Assembly (NCBI RefSeq): GCF_025215095.1
Contig: NZ_JALHAP010000077.1
Coordinates: forward strand, 186,001-250,000
Length of the DNA stretch: 64,000 bases
DNA from: Dryocola boscaweniae
Lineage (GTDB): Bacteria > Pseudomonadota > Gammaproteobacteria > Enterobacterales > Enterobacteriaceae
Reading direction: 5' to 3'
Within the stretch, counting starts at the first letter, position 1, and every line of letters begins with the position of its first letter. The translations under genes and the position numbers were made by a program. This document shows, one piece after another, positions 11,095-21,506 of this stretch. The notes beneath the pieces were generated by a model that had not been told where the DNA came from, made no database searches, and saw only the letters and a list, made by a program, of their open reading frames with translations.

Positions 11095-12762
11095 ATGTTG
11101 AACCGTATTCGCGTTGTCACCATGCTGATGATGGTGCTGGTAGTGTTTGCGCTGCTGCAGCTCACGTCGGGCGGAATGTTTTTTAACGCTTTAAAAGATA
11201 ATAACGACAACTCCAGGGTTACCCGTGAGTTGCGCGTTCAACAATCCGAGCTGCATTATGCCTGGGATCTGATGCTGCAAACGCGCATCAACCTCAGCCG
11301 CTCTTCAGCCCGTTCGTTACTCGACGCCAGCAACGGTCAGAGCGCGGCCAAAGCTGATTTACTCAACAGCGCCAAAGCGACGCTTGCCCAGTCAGTCAAA
11401 CATTACGCAGCCTTCAGGCAGGTGCCGGCTATCTCTGCGGAAATGGAAGGGGTAGTGAAAAGCGTTGATAATGACTACCAGAATTATCATCAGGCGCTGA
11501 GCGAGCTCATCGGCTTTCTGGAAAACGGCAACCTGGATGCCTATTTCGCACAGCCCACGCAGGGCTTACAAAACGCGCTTGAGAAAGCTTTTCAGCGCTA
11601 CCTTGCGCTTAACGAACATATCTACGAACAGTCTTATCTGACCAGCAATGACGATTACAGCTTTGCCAAATGGCAGATGGGCGGCCTTGCTTTAGCCCTT
11701 GCTGCGGTCATCGTGCTGGTGTGGTTCGGGATCCGCAATATTCTCCTGAAACCTCTTGCCGTCGTTATCGGCCATATCCGTGAAATTGCCAACGGCAACC
11801 TGACGCAGACCATCCTTTCGCAAGGGCGTAACGAAATCAGCGAGCTGACGGCCAGCGTCCAGCATATGCAGCAGGAGCTAATCGTGACCGTAGGCAGCGT
11901 GCGCGAAGGTTCAGATGCGATTTACAGCGGGGCCACCGAAATTGCGGCGGGCAATAACGATCTCTCATCGCGCACCGAACAGCAGGCCGCTTCGCTTGAA
12001 GAAACCGCAGCCAGCATGGAGCAGCTTACCGCCACCGTTAAGCAGAATGCCGAAAATGCTCGTCAGGCTTCGCAACTGGCATTAAGCGCCTCCGAAACGG
12101 CATCACGCGGCGGAAAAGTTGTTGATGGCGTGGTGAAGACCATGCATGAAATCGCCGGTTCTTCGAAGAAAATCGCTGATATCACAAGCGTTATCGACGG
12201 CATCGCCTTCCAGACGAACATCCTCGCCCTTAACGCTGCGGTAGAAGCCGCGCGCGCCGGGGAACAAGGGCGCGGGTTTGCCGTCGTGGCAGGCGAGGTG
12301 CGCAACCTTGCGCAACGCAGCGCGCAGGCCGCCAAAGAAATCAAATCCCTCATTGAAGATTCCGTTTCCCGCGTAGATACCGGTTCCGTGCTGGTAGAAA
12401 GCGCCGGGGAAACCATGAGCGATATCGTCAACGCCGTAACCCGCGTAACCGACATCATGGGCGAAATCGCTTCTGCCTCCGACGAGCAAAGCCGCGGTAT
12501 CGACCAGGTTGCGCTCGCCGTTTCAGAAATGGATCGCGTTACCCAGCAGAACGCCTCGTTGGTTGAGGAATCCGCTTCTGCCGCGGCGGCGCTCGAAGAG
12601 CAGGCCAGCCTGCTTACTCAGTCCGTTGCGGCTTTCCGACTAAAAGCCGAAGGGGTTCAACGTATTACCGCCGCACCTGTTGCCGCGACAGCCAGCGCTA
12701 CGACTTTATCCCCGCGTAAACCGGCAGTCGCTGGCGGGGACGATAACTGGGAAACATTCTAA
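11095..12762 (+). CDS. tar: Methyl-accepting chemotaxis receptor, Tar type (aspartate)
   Basis: This 555-residue transmembrane receptor has TM1 (about 7-30), a periplasmic four-helix sensor, TM2 (about 192-213), a HAMP domain, a methylation/signalling coiled coil with the invariant hairpin segment [16 protein letters not shown], and a C-terminal NWETF pentapeptide (551-555) that tethers CheR and CheB. The aspartate-binding arginines of Tar are at the same positions (Arg64, Arg69, Arg73), and the Thr of QPTQG is present at 155. Aspartate sensing is thus well supported; maltose sensing is not testable here. The ATG at 11095 is chosen over an in-frame upstream extension because it aligns with Tar and lies downstream of the FliA promoter. 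Confidence 0.93.
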   Translation: MLNRIRVVTMLMMVLVVFALLQLTSGGMFFNALKDNNDNSRVTRELRVQQSELHYAWDLMLQTRINLSRSSARSLLDASNGQSAAKADLLNSAKATLAQSVKHYAAFRQVPAISAEMEGVVKSVDNDYQNYHQALSELIGFLENGNLDAYFAQPTQGLQNALEKAFQRYLALNEHIYEQSYLTSNDDYSFAKWQMGGLALALAAVIVLVWFGIRNILLKPLAVVIGHIREIANGNLTQTILSQGRNEISELTASVQHMQQELIVTVGSVREGSDAIYSGATEIAAGNNDLSSRTEQQAASLEETAASMEQLTATVKQNAENARQASQLALSASETASRGGKVVDGVVKTMHEIAGSSKKIADITSVIDGIAFQTNILALNAAVEAARAGEQGRGFAVVAGEVRNLAQRSAQAAKEIKSLIEDSVSRVDTGSVLVESAGETMSDIVNAVTRVTDIMGEIASASDEQSRGIDQVALAVSEMDRVTQQNASLVEESASAAAALEEQASLLTQSVAAFRLKAEGVQRITAAPVAATASATTLSPRKPAVAGGDDNWETF

Positions 12763-12819
12763 TCACCATTTCTGACCACTAATAAATGCCGGCAGACGTG
12801 CCGGTCGAGGGAAGCTTTG

Positions 12820-14424
12820 ATGTTAAACCGTATCCGAATTTCGACCAGTCTGTTTTTAATTTTGATCCTCTGCGGCCTGCTGCAGATTGGCAGTAATGGT
12901 TTGTCCTTCTGGGCTTTTCGTGACGATTTTCAAAATCTCAGGATGGTCGAGGTTAGTAATCAACAGCGCGATACGTTAACCCAAAGCCGTGCGGCCCTGT
13001 TGCAGGCCAGCACCGCCTTAAGCCGTGCCGGTACGCTAACCGCGTTGAGCTACCCGCCGGAAGATATTAAGCGTCTGATGGCGAACGCGCGTGGCAGCCT
13101 GAAGCAGGCCGACATGCTGTTCAACCAGTTTCTGGAAATCCCGCCGACCAGTAAAGAAGGCGAGGAGATGATGGCGTCGACTAAGCAAAGTTACGCCACC
13201 TATCGCGATGATTTGCAGCACCAGTCCACCTGGCTTGAGAGCAATCAGCTTTCCGATTTCCTGAGCGCGCCGGTGCAAAAATCGCAGGATATTTTTGACG
13301 CTAACTTTAACGCCTGGCAGCAAAGCATCAACGATATCGTGGCCGAGGCCAGCGGCGACAGTCAGAAAAACTACCATATTTCCGCGGTGATTTTCGGCAG
13401 CGTGACGGTGATCGCCATCCTGATGCTGCTGGGCTCGCTCGCCTGGTCGCGCAAGATGATCGTGCGGCCGCTGGCGATTGTGCGTAATCACTTTGACCGC
13501 ATTGCCGCAGGCGATCTGGCGAAGCCGATTGCGGTTTACGGGCGTAACGAAATCTCTGAGATTTTCCACAGCCTGAAGAATATGCAGGACTCGCTGAAAG
13601 GAACGGTGAGCGAAGTGCGGGCCGGCAGCAGCGCCATGCATACCGGCATTGCCGAAATTGCGGCGGGCAATAACGACCTGTCTGCGCGTACCGAACAGCA
13701 GGCGGCTTCGCTTGCTGAAACCGCCGCCAGCATGGAGCAGTTGACGGCTACCGTCGGGCAGAACGCCGATAATGCTCGCCAGGCGGCACAGCTTTCTCGC
13801 AGCGCCGCAGATACGGCGAAGCAGGGGGGGCAGCAGGCCGCAAACGTGGCTCGCACCATGCATGACATCGCCGGAAGTTCGCAGAAGATCGGCGATATCA
13901 CAAGCGTAATCGACGGCATTGCCTTCCAGACGAATATCCTGGCGCTGAACGCCGCCGTTGAGGCCGCACGCGCAGGCGAGCAGGGCCGCGGATTTGCGGT
14001 GGTAGCGGGCGAAGTACGTAATCTGGCGCAACGCAGCGCTCAGGCGGCAAAAGAGATCAAAGTGCTGATCGAAGAGTCGGTTGAACGCGTACAGCAGGGT
14101 TCGCTGCTTGTGGATACCTCAGCCACTACCATGGCTGAAATCGTGCGCTCGGTGACGCAGGTGAACGACATTATGGGAGAAATTGCTTCGGCGTCGGACG
14201 AACAGCGCCGGGGAATTGAGCAGGTCGCTCAGGCAGTAAGCCAGATGGATCAGGTTACGCAGCAAAACGCCGCCTTAGTAGAAGAAGCGGCAGCCGCAAC
14301 CGAAGCGCTGGCCAACCAGGCTGAACACTTAACCGGTGTAGTCTCTGTGTTTAATCTGGCAAACGTTGATAACCAACGTGAAACCGGGGAAATCGAAACC
14401 TCCGGGGTGCTGGCCACCCCCTGA
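12820..14424 (+). CDS. tap: Methyl-accepting chemotaxis receptor, Tap type (dipeptide)
   Basis: This is the second receptor of the operon (534 residues from the ATG; 533 in E. coli Tap). The N-terminus, the sensor segments [10 protein letters not shown] and [12 protein letters not shown], and the signalling domain all follow Tap, which senses dipeptides through the periplasmic protein DppA. As in Tap there is no C-terminal NWETF tether, so its methylation probably depends on CheR and CheB recruited by high-abundance receptors such as Tar. The start follows GAGGGAAG. It lies 57 bases after tar and 19 before cheR. Confidence 0.93.
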   Translation: MLNRIRISTSLFLILILCGLLQIGSNGLSFWAFRDDFQNLRMVEVSNQQRDTLTQSRAALLQASTALSRAGTLTALSYPPEDIKRLMANARGSLKQADMLFNQFLEIPPTSKEGEEMMASTKQSYATYRDDLQHQSTWLESNQLSDFLSAPVQKSQDIFDANFNAWQQSINDIVAEASGDSQKNYHISAVIFGSVTVIAILMLLGSLAWSRKMIVRPLAIVRNHFDRIAAGDLAKPIAVYGRNEISEIFHSLKNMQDSLKGTVSEVRAGSSAMHTGIAEIAAGNNDLSARTEQQAASLAETAASMEQLTATVGQNADNARQAAQLSRSAADTAKQGGQQAANVARTMHDIAGSSQKIGDITSVIDGIAFQTNILALNAAVEAARAGEQGRGFAVVAGEVRNLAQRSAQAAKEIKVLIEESVERVQQGSLLVDTSATTMAEIVRSVTQVNDIMGEIASASDEQRRGIEQVAQAVSQMDQVTQQNAALVEEAAAATEALANQAEHLTGVVSVFNLANVDNQRETGEIETSGVLATP

Positions 14425-14443
14425 TTGTGACTGAGAAGGCGCT

Positions 14444-15310
14444 ATGACATCACCCCAGTCCTTAGGACAAACGTCATTAATGTTACAGATGACACAGCGT
14501 CTACCGCTGTCCGACACGCATTTTCGTCGGATATGTCAATTGATCTACCAACGCGCCGGGATTGTGCTGGCAGACCACAAGCGGGACATGGTTTACAACC
14601 GCCTGGTTCGCCGCCTGCGCACTTTAGGCCTGGATGATTTTGGGCGTTATCTGGGCATGCTGGAGTCGAATGCCAACAGCGCGGAGTGGCAGGCGTTCGT
14701 GAACTCGCTGACCACTAACCTGACGGCATTTTTCCGCGAAGGGCATCACTTCCCGGTGCTTGCCGATCATGCTCGCAAGCGCAACGGCGAATATCGCATC
14801 TGGAGCGCCGCGGCTTCCACAGGCGAAGAGCCGTACTCCATCGCTATCACGCTCGCCGATGTGTTAGGGATGGCGCCGGGTCGCTGGAAAGTGTTTGCAA
14901 GCGACATCGACACCCAGGTGTTAGAGAAGGCGCAAAGCGGCGTTTATCGCCAGGAAGAGCTGAAAACGCTCTCTCCCCAGCAAATGCAGCGCTATTTCAT
15001 GCGTGGAACCGGCCCGCACGAAGGGCTGGTGCGGGTCAGAAACGAACTGGCTAGCCACATTGAATTCGCGACCATTAACCTGCTGGATAAACAGGCGCCG
15101 GTGCCGGGTCCTTTTGACGCTATTTTTTGTCGCAACGTCATGATTTATTTCGACAAGACGACACAGCAGGACATTTTAGGCCGCTTTGTGCCTTTGTTAA
15201 AACCTGGCGGATTGCTGTTTGCCGGACATTCAGAGAATTTCAGTAACCTCAGTCGTGAGTTCTGGCTGCGTGGTCAGACGGTCTATGGGCTGAGTAAGGA
15301 AAGATCATGA
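14444..15310 (+). CDS. cheR: Chemotaxis protein methyltransferase CheR
   Basis: CheR transfers methyl groups from S-adenosylmethionine to glutamates of the receptors, giving adaptation. The 288 residues have an all-helical N-terminal domain and a Rossmann methyltransferase domain with the [13 protein letters not shown] loop, plus the beta-subdomain that binds the NWETF tether. [10 protein letters not shown] is the conserved C-terminal motif. It overlaps cheB by four bases (ATGA). Confidence 0.98.
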   Translation: MTSPQSLGQTSLMLQMTQRLPLSDTHFRRICQLIYQRAGIVLADHKRDMVYNRLVRRLRTLGLDDFGRYLGMLESNANSAEWQAFVNSLTTNLTAFFREGHHFPVLADHARKRNGEYRIWSAAASTGEEPYSIAITLADVLGMAPGRWKVFASDIDTQVLEKAQSGVYRQEELKTLSPQQMQRYFMRGTGPHEGLVRVRNELASHIEFATINLLDKQAPVPGPFDAIFCRNVMIYFDKTTQQDILGRFVPLLKPGGLLFAGHSENFSNLSREFWLRGQTVYGLSKERS

Positions 15311-16356
15311 CAAAAATAAGAGTGCTGTCCGTTGATGACTCCGCCCTGATGCGCCAGATCATGACAGAAATTATTAACAGTCACAGCGACATGGAAATGG
15401 TTGCCACAGCGCCGGACCCGCTGGTCGCCCGCGATCTGATTAAAAAGTTTAATCCGGACGTCCTTACGCTTGATGTGGAGATGCCGCGCATGGACGGCCT
15501 CGACTTCCTCGAAAAACTGATGCGTCTGCGTCCGATGCCGGTAGTGATGGTGTCATCCCTTACGGGGAAAGGCTCGGAGGTAACGTTACGCGCGCTGGAA
15601 CTGGGGGCGATAGATTTCGTCACCAAACCGCAGTTGGGCATTCGTGAAGGCATGTTCGCTTACAGCGAAACGATCGCCGAAAAAGTCCGTACCGCGGCGA
15701 AAGCGAAACTGGCAGCGCGCGCCCCCACGGCGGCTCCCGCTCAGCTAAAAGCAGGCCCGTTGCTGAGCTCCGAAAAGCTGATTGCCATCGGAGCGTCTAC
15801 CGGCGGTACGGAAGCGATTCGTCACGTGCTGCAGCCGCTGCCGCTTTCAAGCCCGGCGTTGTTGATAACGCAGCATATGCCGCCAGGTTTTACGCGCTCT
15901 TTTGCCGAGCGTCTGAATAAGCTGTGCCAGATTGCGGTGAAAGAAGCAGAAGACGGCGAGCGTGTATTGCCCGGACACGCCTATATTGCGCCCGGTGATA
16001 AACACATGGAGCTGTCGCGCAGCGGCGCAAACTATCAAATCAAATTACATGACGGCCCGCCCGTGAACCGGCATCGCCCGGCCGTGGATGTGCTGTTCCA
16101 TTCGGTGGCGAAATTTGCCGGGCGTAATGCCGTGGGCGTGATCCTCACCGGAATGGGTAATGACGGTGCCGCCGGAATGCTGGCGATGCACCAGGCCGGA
16201 GCCTGGACTCTGGCCCAAAATGAAGCAAGTTGTGTGGTGTTCGGCATGCCGCGTGAGGCCATCAATAGCGGTGGCGTCAGCGAAGTGGTCGATTTAAGCC
16301 AGATAAGCCAGCAAATGCTGGCGAAAATTAGTGCCGGACAGGCAATACGCATTTAA
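15307..16356 (+). CDS. cheB: Chemotaxis protein-glutamate methylesterase/deamidase CheB
   Basis: CheB reverses CheR methylation and deamidates receptor glutamines. The 349-residue protein has an N-terminal receiver domain with phosphorylated Asp56 and a C-terminal esterase domain whose catalytic triad is Ser164 (GASTGG), His190 (TQHMPPGF) and Asp286 (GMGNDGA), all at E. coli positions. Its activity is raised by phosphorylation from CheA. The start is coupled to cheR through a four-base overlap. Confidence 0.98.
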   Translation: MTKIRVLSVDDSALMRQIMTEIINSHSDMEMVATAPDPLVARDLIKKFNPDVLTLDVEMPRMDGLDFLEKLMRLRPMPVVMVSSLTGKGSEVTLRALELGAIDFVTKPQLGIREGMFAYSETIAEKVRTAAKAKLAARAPTAAPAQLKAGPLLSSEKLIAIGASTGGTEAIRHVLQPLPLSSPALLITQHMPPGFTRSFAERLNKLCQIAVKEAEDGERVLPGHAYIAPGDKHMELSRSGANYQIKLHDGPPVNRHRPAVDVLFHSVAKFAGRNAVGVILTGMGNDGAAGMLAMHQAGAWTLAQNEASCVVFGMPREAINSGGVSEVVDLSQISQQMLAKISAGQAIRI

Positions 16357-16359
16357 TAA

Positions 16360-16764
<405 letters not shown>

Positions 16765-16774
16765 GGAGGGGCAT

Positions 16775-17422
16775 ATGCACTCATCGACAAACCCGGCGAT
16801 GGAGTTACATCAGTCGCCAACCGATATCATTGCGCGCATTGGCAGCCTGACCCGTATGCTGCGCGACAGCCTGCGCGAGCTCGGTCTGGATCAGGCGATT
16901 GCCGAAGCGGCGGAAGCGATTCCTGACGCCCGCGATCGTCTGGACTACGTAGTGCAGATGACCGCGCAGGCCGCCGAACGCGCGCTGAACTGCGTCGAGC
17001 TTTCTCAGCCGCACCAGAACAAACTGGAGTCCGGCGCGAAAGCGCTAACCGGACGCTGGGACGCCTGGTTCGAAAATCCTATTGAGTTAAGTGATGCGAA
17101 AGAGCTGGTGACCGATACCCGTAATTATCTTTCGGGCGTGCCGGAACACACCAGCTTCACCAACGCGCAACTGCTGGAAATCATGATGGCTCAGGACTTC
17201 CAGGATCTGACCGGTCAGGTTATCAAGCGCATGATGGATGTCATCCAGGAGATTGAGCGCCAGTTGTTAATGGTGCTGCTGGAGAACATGCCGGAGCCGG
17301 ACGCGCGCGCTAAGCGAGTTAACGAAGGTCTGCTCAACGGTCCGCAAATGGACGCTACCGCCGCAGGCGTGGTCGCAAGCCAGGATCAGGTTGACGATCT
17401 GTTGGACAGCTTAGGGTTTTAA
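16775..17422 (+). CDS. cheZ: CheY-P phosphatase CheZ
   Basis: CheZ speeds dephosphorylation of CheY, ending clockwise signals. The 215-residue protein is a long helical hairpin with the catalytic segment [10 protein letters not shown] (catalytic Gln148, E. coli Gln147; Asp144, E. coli Asp143) and the C-terminal CheY-tethering helix [13 protein letters not shown]. The ATG at 16775 follows GGAGGGG and aligns with family N-termini; an in-frame start overlapping cheY is rejected. It is the last gene of the tar operon. Confidence 0.98.
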   Translation: MHSSTNPAMELHQSPTDIIARIGSLTRMLRDSLRELGLDQAIAEAAEAIPDARDRLDYVVQMTAQAAERALNCVELSQPHQNKLESGAKALTGRWDAWFENPIELSDAKELVTDTRNYLSGVPEHTSFTNAQLLEIMMAQDFQDLTGQVIKRMMDVIQEIERQLLMVLLENMPEPDARAKRVNEGLLNGPQMDATAAGVVASQDQVDDLLDSLGF

Positions 17423-17424
17423 TT

Positions 17425-17455
17425 GGGCGGTGGAAGACGCTTGCGTTATCCGCCC
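17425..17455. repeat. REP-like palindrome downstream of cheZ
   Basis: GGGCGG...CCGCCC with an internal ACGCTTGCGTTATCC region is the REP pattern also seen near 9533 and 58163. It precedes the cheZ terminator. Confidence 0.65.
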
Positions 17456-17468
17456 TGCGAATCCTCAT

Positions 17469-17504
17469 CACCCTCTTTTGCATTGCAAAAGAGGGTGCCT
17501 TTGT
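17469..17504 (+). terminator. Intrinsic terminator of the tar-tap-cheRBYZ operon
   Basis: A 13-bp perfect stem (17469-17481 with 17485-17497, CACCCTCTTTTGC on the left arm) has a 3-base loop and is followed by CCTTTGTTTT. It separates the chemotaxis operon from flhBAE. Confidence 0.88.
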
Positions 17505-17606
17505 TTTAACGTCAAAACAAACATACAAATCCCCTTATTTTCCCCCCATTAGCCGTTCACGGCTCTGGCATGCTGTCGTAGAAATTGCGGCCACGAGACT
17601 GATGCG

Positions 17607-18758
17607 GTGTCTGAAGAGAGCGACCAGGAAAAAACAGAAGCCCCCACGCCCCACCGACTTGAAAAAGCGCGTGAGGACGGGCAGATCCCTCGTTCCCGCG
17701 AATTAACCTCTTTGCTGATGGTGCTGGCTGGCCTGAGCATCATCTGGATGGGCGGCGAACCGCTGGCGCGCCAGCTTGCCGCTATGCTGTCCGCCGGTTT
17801 GCATTTCGATCACAACATCATTAACGACCCGCGTCTGATTGTGAATCAGATAAGTTTGCTCATTAAGCAAGCCGTCTGGGCGCTGTTGCCGCTGATGGGC
17901 GGGCTGGTGATTGTGGCGATTGCCGCGCCAATGTTACTGGGCGGGCTGCTGTTTAGCGGTAAATCCATCTCTTTTAAATTCAGTAAGCTAAATCCTATTC
18001 CGGGTCTCGCGCGATTATTCTCAGCGCAGGCGGGCGCTGAGCTTTTGAAGGCTTTCCTGAAAGCCACGCTTGTAGGGTCGGTAACCGCCTGGTATTTGTG
18101 GCACAACTGGCCGGATATGATGCGGCTGATGAGTGAACCTCCCGTTGCCGCGCTGCGCCATGCGCTGGATATGGTGGCGGCCTGCGGTTTGCTGATTGTG
18201 ATGGGCCTGATCCCGATGGTGGGATTCGACGTGTTCTTCCAGATTTTTAGCAATATTAAAAAGTTACGTATGAGTCGCCAGGATATCCGCGACGAATATA
18301 AGCAGCAGGAGGGCGACCCGCATGTGAAGGGGCGTATCCGCCAGCAGCAACGTGCGATTGCGCGCCGCCGCATGATGGCCGATGTGCCGAAAGCGGACGT
18401 TATCGTCACCAACCCGACGCACTATTCGGTGGCGCTGCAGTATGACGAGAAAAAAATGAGTGCGCCGAGGGTGCTGGCTAAAGGCGCCGGCCTTGTCGCG
18501 TTGCGCATTCGTGAAATTGGCAATGAAAACCGTATTCCGGTGCTTGAAGCACCGCCCCTTGCCCGTGCGCTTTATCGGCACGCCGAAATAGGCCAGCAAA
18601 TCCCGGGGCAGCTTTACTCTGCGGTTGCGGAAGTGCTGGCGTGGGTCTGGCAACTGCGTCGCTGGCGCGTGGCGGGCGGCTTAATCCCGAAAAAACCTGA
18701 AAATCTACCGGTGCCAGAAGCACTGGACTTTGCGAATGAGAAGGACACCGATGGCTAA
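17607..18758 (+). CDS. flhB: Flagellar export apparatus protein FlhB
   Basis: FlhB is the export-gate protein of the flagellar type III secretion system that switches substrate class from rod/hook to filament. The 383 residues have four N-terminal membrane helices and a cytoplasmic domain with the autocleavage motif Asn269-Pro-Thr-His272, at the E. coli position. The GTG start aligns with the family (MS.ES...KTEAPTPHRLEKAR). The C-terminal eight bases overlap flhA. The gene follows a strong terminator, so it needs its own class II promoter in 17505-17606, which was not resolved by eye. Confidence 0.97.
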   Translation: MSEESDQEKTEAPTPHRLEKAREDGQIPRSRELTSLLMVLAGLSIIWMGGEPLARQLAAMLSAGLHFDHNIINDPRLIVNQISLLIKQAVWALLPLMGGLVIVAIAAPMLLGGLLFSGKSISFKFSKLNPIPGLARLFSAQAGAELLKAFLKATLVGSVTAWYLWHNWPDMMRLMSEPPVAALRHALDMVAACGLLIVMGLIPMVGFDVFFQIFSNIKKLRMSRQDIRDEYKQQEGDPHVKGRIRQQQRAIARRRMMADVPKADVIVTNPTHYSVALQYDEKKMSAPRVLAKGAGLVALRIREIGNENRIPVLEAPPLARALYRHAEIGQQIPGQLYSAVAEVLAWVWQLRRWRVAGGLIPKKPENLPVPEALDFANEKDTDG

Positions 18759-20829
18759 TCTGCTCGCTATATTGCGTCTGCCTGCCAGTATGAAATCCGG
18801 GCAATGGCAAATTCTTGCCGGGCCGATACTTATCCTGCTGATCCTGTCGATGATGGTGCTTCCGCTGCCCGCGTTTGTGCTGGATTTGCTGTTCACCTTT
18901 AACATCGCGCTGTCGATCATGGTGCTGCTGGTGGCGATGTTCACCCAGAAAACGCTGGAGTTCGCCGCATTCCCGACCATTCTGCTGTTTACCACGCTTC
19001 TGCGCCTTGCGCTGAACGTGGCGTCAACGCGTATCATCCTGATGGAAGGCCATACCGGTGCGGGCGCTGCGGGGCGCGTGGTTGAAGCCTTCGGTCACTT
19101 CCTTGTGGGCGGCAACTTCGCCATCGGTATCGTGGTGTTTATCATCCTCGTGATCATCAACTTTATGGTTATCACCAAAGGTGCAGGGCGTATCGCAGAA
19201 GTTGGCGCGCGCTTTGTGCTTGACGGGATGCCGGGCAAACAGATGGCGATTGACGCGGATCTGAACGCCGGATTGATTGGCGAAGACGAAGCGAAAAAGC
19301 GCCGTTCCGAAGTCACCCAGGAGGCGGATTTCTACGGTTCGATGGACGGGGCGAGTAAGTTCGTGCGCGGCGATGCCGTGGCGGGGCTTATGATCATGGC
19401 GATTAACGTAGTAGGCGGCCTGCTGGTCGGCGTGCTGCAGCATGATATGGCCGTGGGCGCTGCGGCGGAAAGCTACACGCTGTTGACTATCGGCGATGGC
19501 CTGGTCGCACAGATCCCGGCGCTGGTTATCTCCACCGCGGCGGGCGTTATCGTGACCCGCGTGGCGACCGATCAGGACGTCGGCGAGCAGATGGTTACCC
19601 AACTGTTTAACAACCCACGCGTAATGCTGTTAAGCGCAGCCGTGCTGGGTTTGCTCGGCATGGTGCCGGGCATGCCAAACTTTGTGTTCCTGCTGTTTAC
19701 CGCAGCGCTTCTGGGCCTGGCCTGGTGGATGCGCGGACGTCAGATGACCGCTCCAGTAGCGCCGCCCCCGGTAAAAATGCAGGAAAATCCGCAGGCCGTG
19801 GAAGCAACCTGGAACGATGTCCAGCTTGAAGATTCGCTGGGGATGGAAGTGGGCTATCGCCTGATCCCGATGGTGGATTTCCAGCAGGACGGCGAGCTGC
19901 TCGGACGTATCCGCAGTATTCGTAAGAAGTTCGCGCAGGATATGGGCTTCCTGCCCCCGGTGGTGCATATTCGCGACAATATGGACCTGCCGCCGGCGCG
20001 CTACCGCATTCTGATGAAGGGCGTGGAAATCGGCGCCGGTGACGCTTATCCGGGGCGCTGGCTGGCGATTAATCCGGGCACTGCGGCGGGAACTTTGCCT
20101 GGCGAGTCGACGATTGACCCGGCCTTTGGTCTGGCGGCGACCTGGATTGAAAGCGCGCTCAAAGAGCAGGCGCAGATCCAGGGCTTTACCGTCGTTGAGG
20201 CAAGTACGGTTGTCGCGACCCACCTGAACCACCTGATTGGGCAGTTCGCGCCTGAACTCTTTGGCCGTCAGGAAGCGCAGCAGCTACTTGACCGCGTAAG
20301 CCAGGAGATGCCGAAACTGACGGAAGATCTGGTGCCAGCCGTCGTCACGCTGACCACGCTGCATAAGGTGCTGCAGAATCTGCTCGCCGAGAAAGTCCCG
20401 ATTCGCGATATGCGAACGATTCTGGAAACGCTGGCCGAACATGCGCCGATACAAAGCGATCCTCATGAATTAACCGCCGTGGTGCGCGTAGCCTTAGGCC
20501 GCGCCATCACCCAGCTTTGGTTCCCCGGCACTGGCGAAGTGCAGGTTATCGGCCTGGATACCGCGCTGGAACGTCTGTTGCTGCAAGCTCTACAAGGCGG
20601 CAGCGGGCTGGAGCCTGGCCTTGCGGACCGGTTGCTGGAGCAAAGCCAGGAGGCTTTACACCGTCAGGAGATGCTGGGCGCGCCGCCGGTGCTGCTGGTT
20701 AACCATGCGCTGCGCCCGCTGCTGGCTCGCTTCCTGCGCCGCAGCCTGCCGCAACTGGTTGTGCTTTCAAGCCTTGAGCTTTCCGACAACCGCAACATCC
20801 GCATGACCGCGACCATAGGAGCGAAATAA
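18751..20829 (+). CDS. flhA: Flagellar export gate protein FlhA
   Basis: FlhA is the nonameric export-gate protein; its cytoplasmic ring receives chaperone-substrate complexes. The 692 residues are equal to E. coli and comprise about eight transmembrane helices (20-330), the FHIPEP-family loop GRIAEVGARFVLDGMPGKQM between helices 4 and 5, and a C-terminal domain from about 360. The ATG at 18751 overlaps flhB by eight bases; an in-frame upstream ATG adds seven residues but does not align. The stop TAATG overlaps flhE by one base. Confidence 0.98.
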   Translation: MANLLAILRLPASMKSGQWQILAGPILILLILSMMVLPLPAFVLDLLFTFNIALSIMVLLVAMFTQKTLEFAAFPTILLFTTLLRLALNVASTRIILMEGHTGAGAAGRVVEAFGHFLVGGNFAIGIVVFIILVIINFMVITKGAGRIAEVGARFVLDGMPGKQMAIDADLNAGLIGEDEAKKRRSEVTQEADFYGSMDGASKFVRGDAVAGLMIMAINVVGGLLVGVLQHDMAVGAAAESYTLLTIGDGLVAQIPALVISTAAGVIVTRVATDQDVGEQMVTQLFNNPRVMLLSAAVLGLLGMVPGMPNFVFLLFTAALLGLAWWMRGRQMTAPVAPPPVKMQENPQAVEATWNDVQLEDSLGMEVGYRLIPMVDFQQDGELLGRIRSIRKKFAQDMGFLPPVVHIRDNMDLPPARYRILMKGVEIGAGDAYPGRWLAINPGTAAGTLPGESTIDPAFGLAATWIESALKEQAQIQGFTVVEASTVVATHLNHLIGQFAPELFGRQEAQQLLDRVSQEMPKLTEDLVPAVVTLTTLHKVLQNLLAEKVPIRDMRTILETLAEHAPIQSDPHELTAVVRVALGRAITQLWFPGTGEVQVIGLDTALERLLLQALQGGSGLEPGLADRLLEQSQEALHRQEMLGAPPVLLVNHALRPLLARFLRRSLPQLVVLSSLELSDNRNIRMTATIGAK

Positions 20830-21221
20830 TGCGTTCGCTGTTGGCGCTTTTGCTGTTGCCCGTATTCGCCCAGGCCGCCGGCGAAGGCAGTTGGCAGGCA
20901 AGCGGCATGGGGGCTACGCTCAGCAACCGCGGCGTCGCTGCTTCCTCGCGGGCGCTGGCACCCTCACAACCCGTTAGCGGGACGATGACGCTTGTCGCCT
21001 GGCGTTATGAATTGAACGGCCCGACGCCGGGCGGCCTGCTTGTCAGGCTTTGTTCGGTCACGCGCTGCGTGCCCATCGAAGGGCAGAGCGGAACCACGCG
21101 TGGCTTAACCAATGTGGCAGCCGGGGAGCCGCTGCGGTTTGTCTGGGAAGTCCCCGGCGGCGGGAAACTTTTTCCCCCGCTGCGCGTGCAGAGCAATCAG
21201 GTGATTGTGAACTACCGTTAA
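20829..21221 (+). CDS. flhE: Flagellar protein FlhE
   Basis: This 130-residue periplasmic protein is the last gene of flhBAE. The first 16 residues are a signal peptide (cleavage predicted after FAQA). In enteric bacteria FlhE influences proton leakage through the export gate and flagellar integrity. Two cysteines (LCSVTRC) may form a disulfide. One-base overlap with flhA and a terminator downstream define the operon end. Confidence 0.93.
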   Translation: MRSLLALLLLPVFAQAAGEGSWQASGMGATLSNRGVAASSRALAPSQPVSGTMTLVAWRYELNGPTPGGLLVRLCSVTRCVPIEGQSGTTRGLTNVAAGEPLRFVWEVPGGGKLFPPLRVQSNQVIVNYR

Positions 21222-21245
21222 AGCGCCGCTCGCTATTCATCATTA

Positions 21246-21274
21246 ATGCCGCACATTCGTTGCGGCATTTTTGT
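21246..21274 (+). terminator. Intrinsic terminator of flhBAE
   Basis: ATGCCGCA pairs with TGCGGCAT around a 7-base loop and is followed by TTTTTGTCTT. Confidence 0.85.
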
Positions 21275-21310
21275 CTTCACATCTCATTTTCAGTCCTCTC
21301 TTTTGATAAA

Positions 21311-21329
21311 AATAAACCCATGTTTTATA
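21311..21329. promoter_or_regulatory. KdgR-like operator candidate upstream of the GPH transporter
   Basis: AATAAACCCATGTTTTATA is an imperfect palindrome that agrees at about 13 of 19 places with the KdgR box of pectinolytic enterobacteria as I recall it (AATGAAACATTGTTTCATT). The downstream genes resemble the KdgR-controlled rhiTN pair, which makes the match more credible. It lies 178 bases before the start codon; no promoter was defined. Confidence 0.35.
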
Positions 21330-21506
21330 AACGGGACGCGGATGCCGACACTCTTTGTAATTTTGCCAGCATCTGCAAAGAGGTGGCAAAAACGAAAAGG
21401 TTTCTCGCGCCCCTTACTTTTACTTTAGCCGTGAAAGATTTCTCGCAGGCCCGCCTGGGGCCGTGACTTGCAATCTCCCATAACAAAAGCAACGGGGTGG
21501 ACGGCA

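Noticed and set aside
13036..14031. 331-codon open frame opposite tap, and similar long ones opposite cheA (7258-8061) and aspS (41131-41958)
   Set aside because: All are complementary-frame shadows of well-identified genes with no ribosome site or recognisable domain.
21050..21466. 138-codon open frame overlapping flhE and the following gap
   Set aside because: Overlaps flhE out of frame and crosses its terminator; no start signal or recognisable homology.
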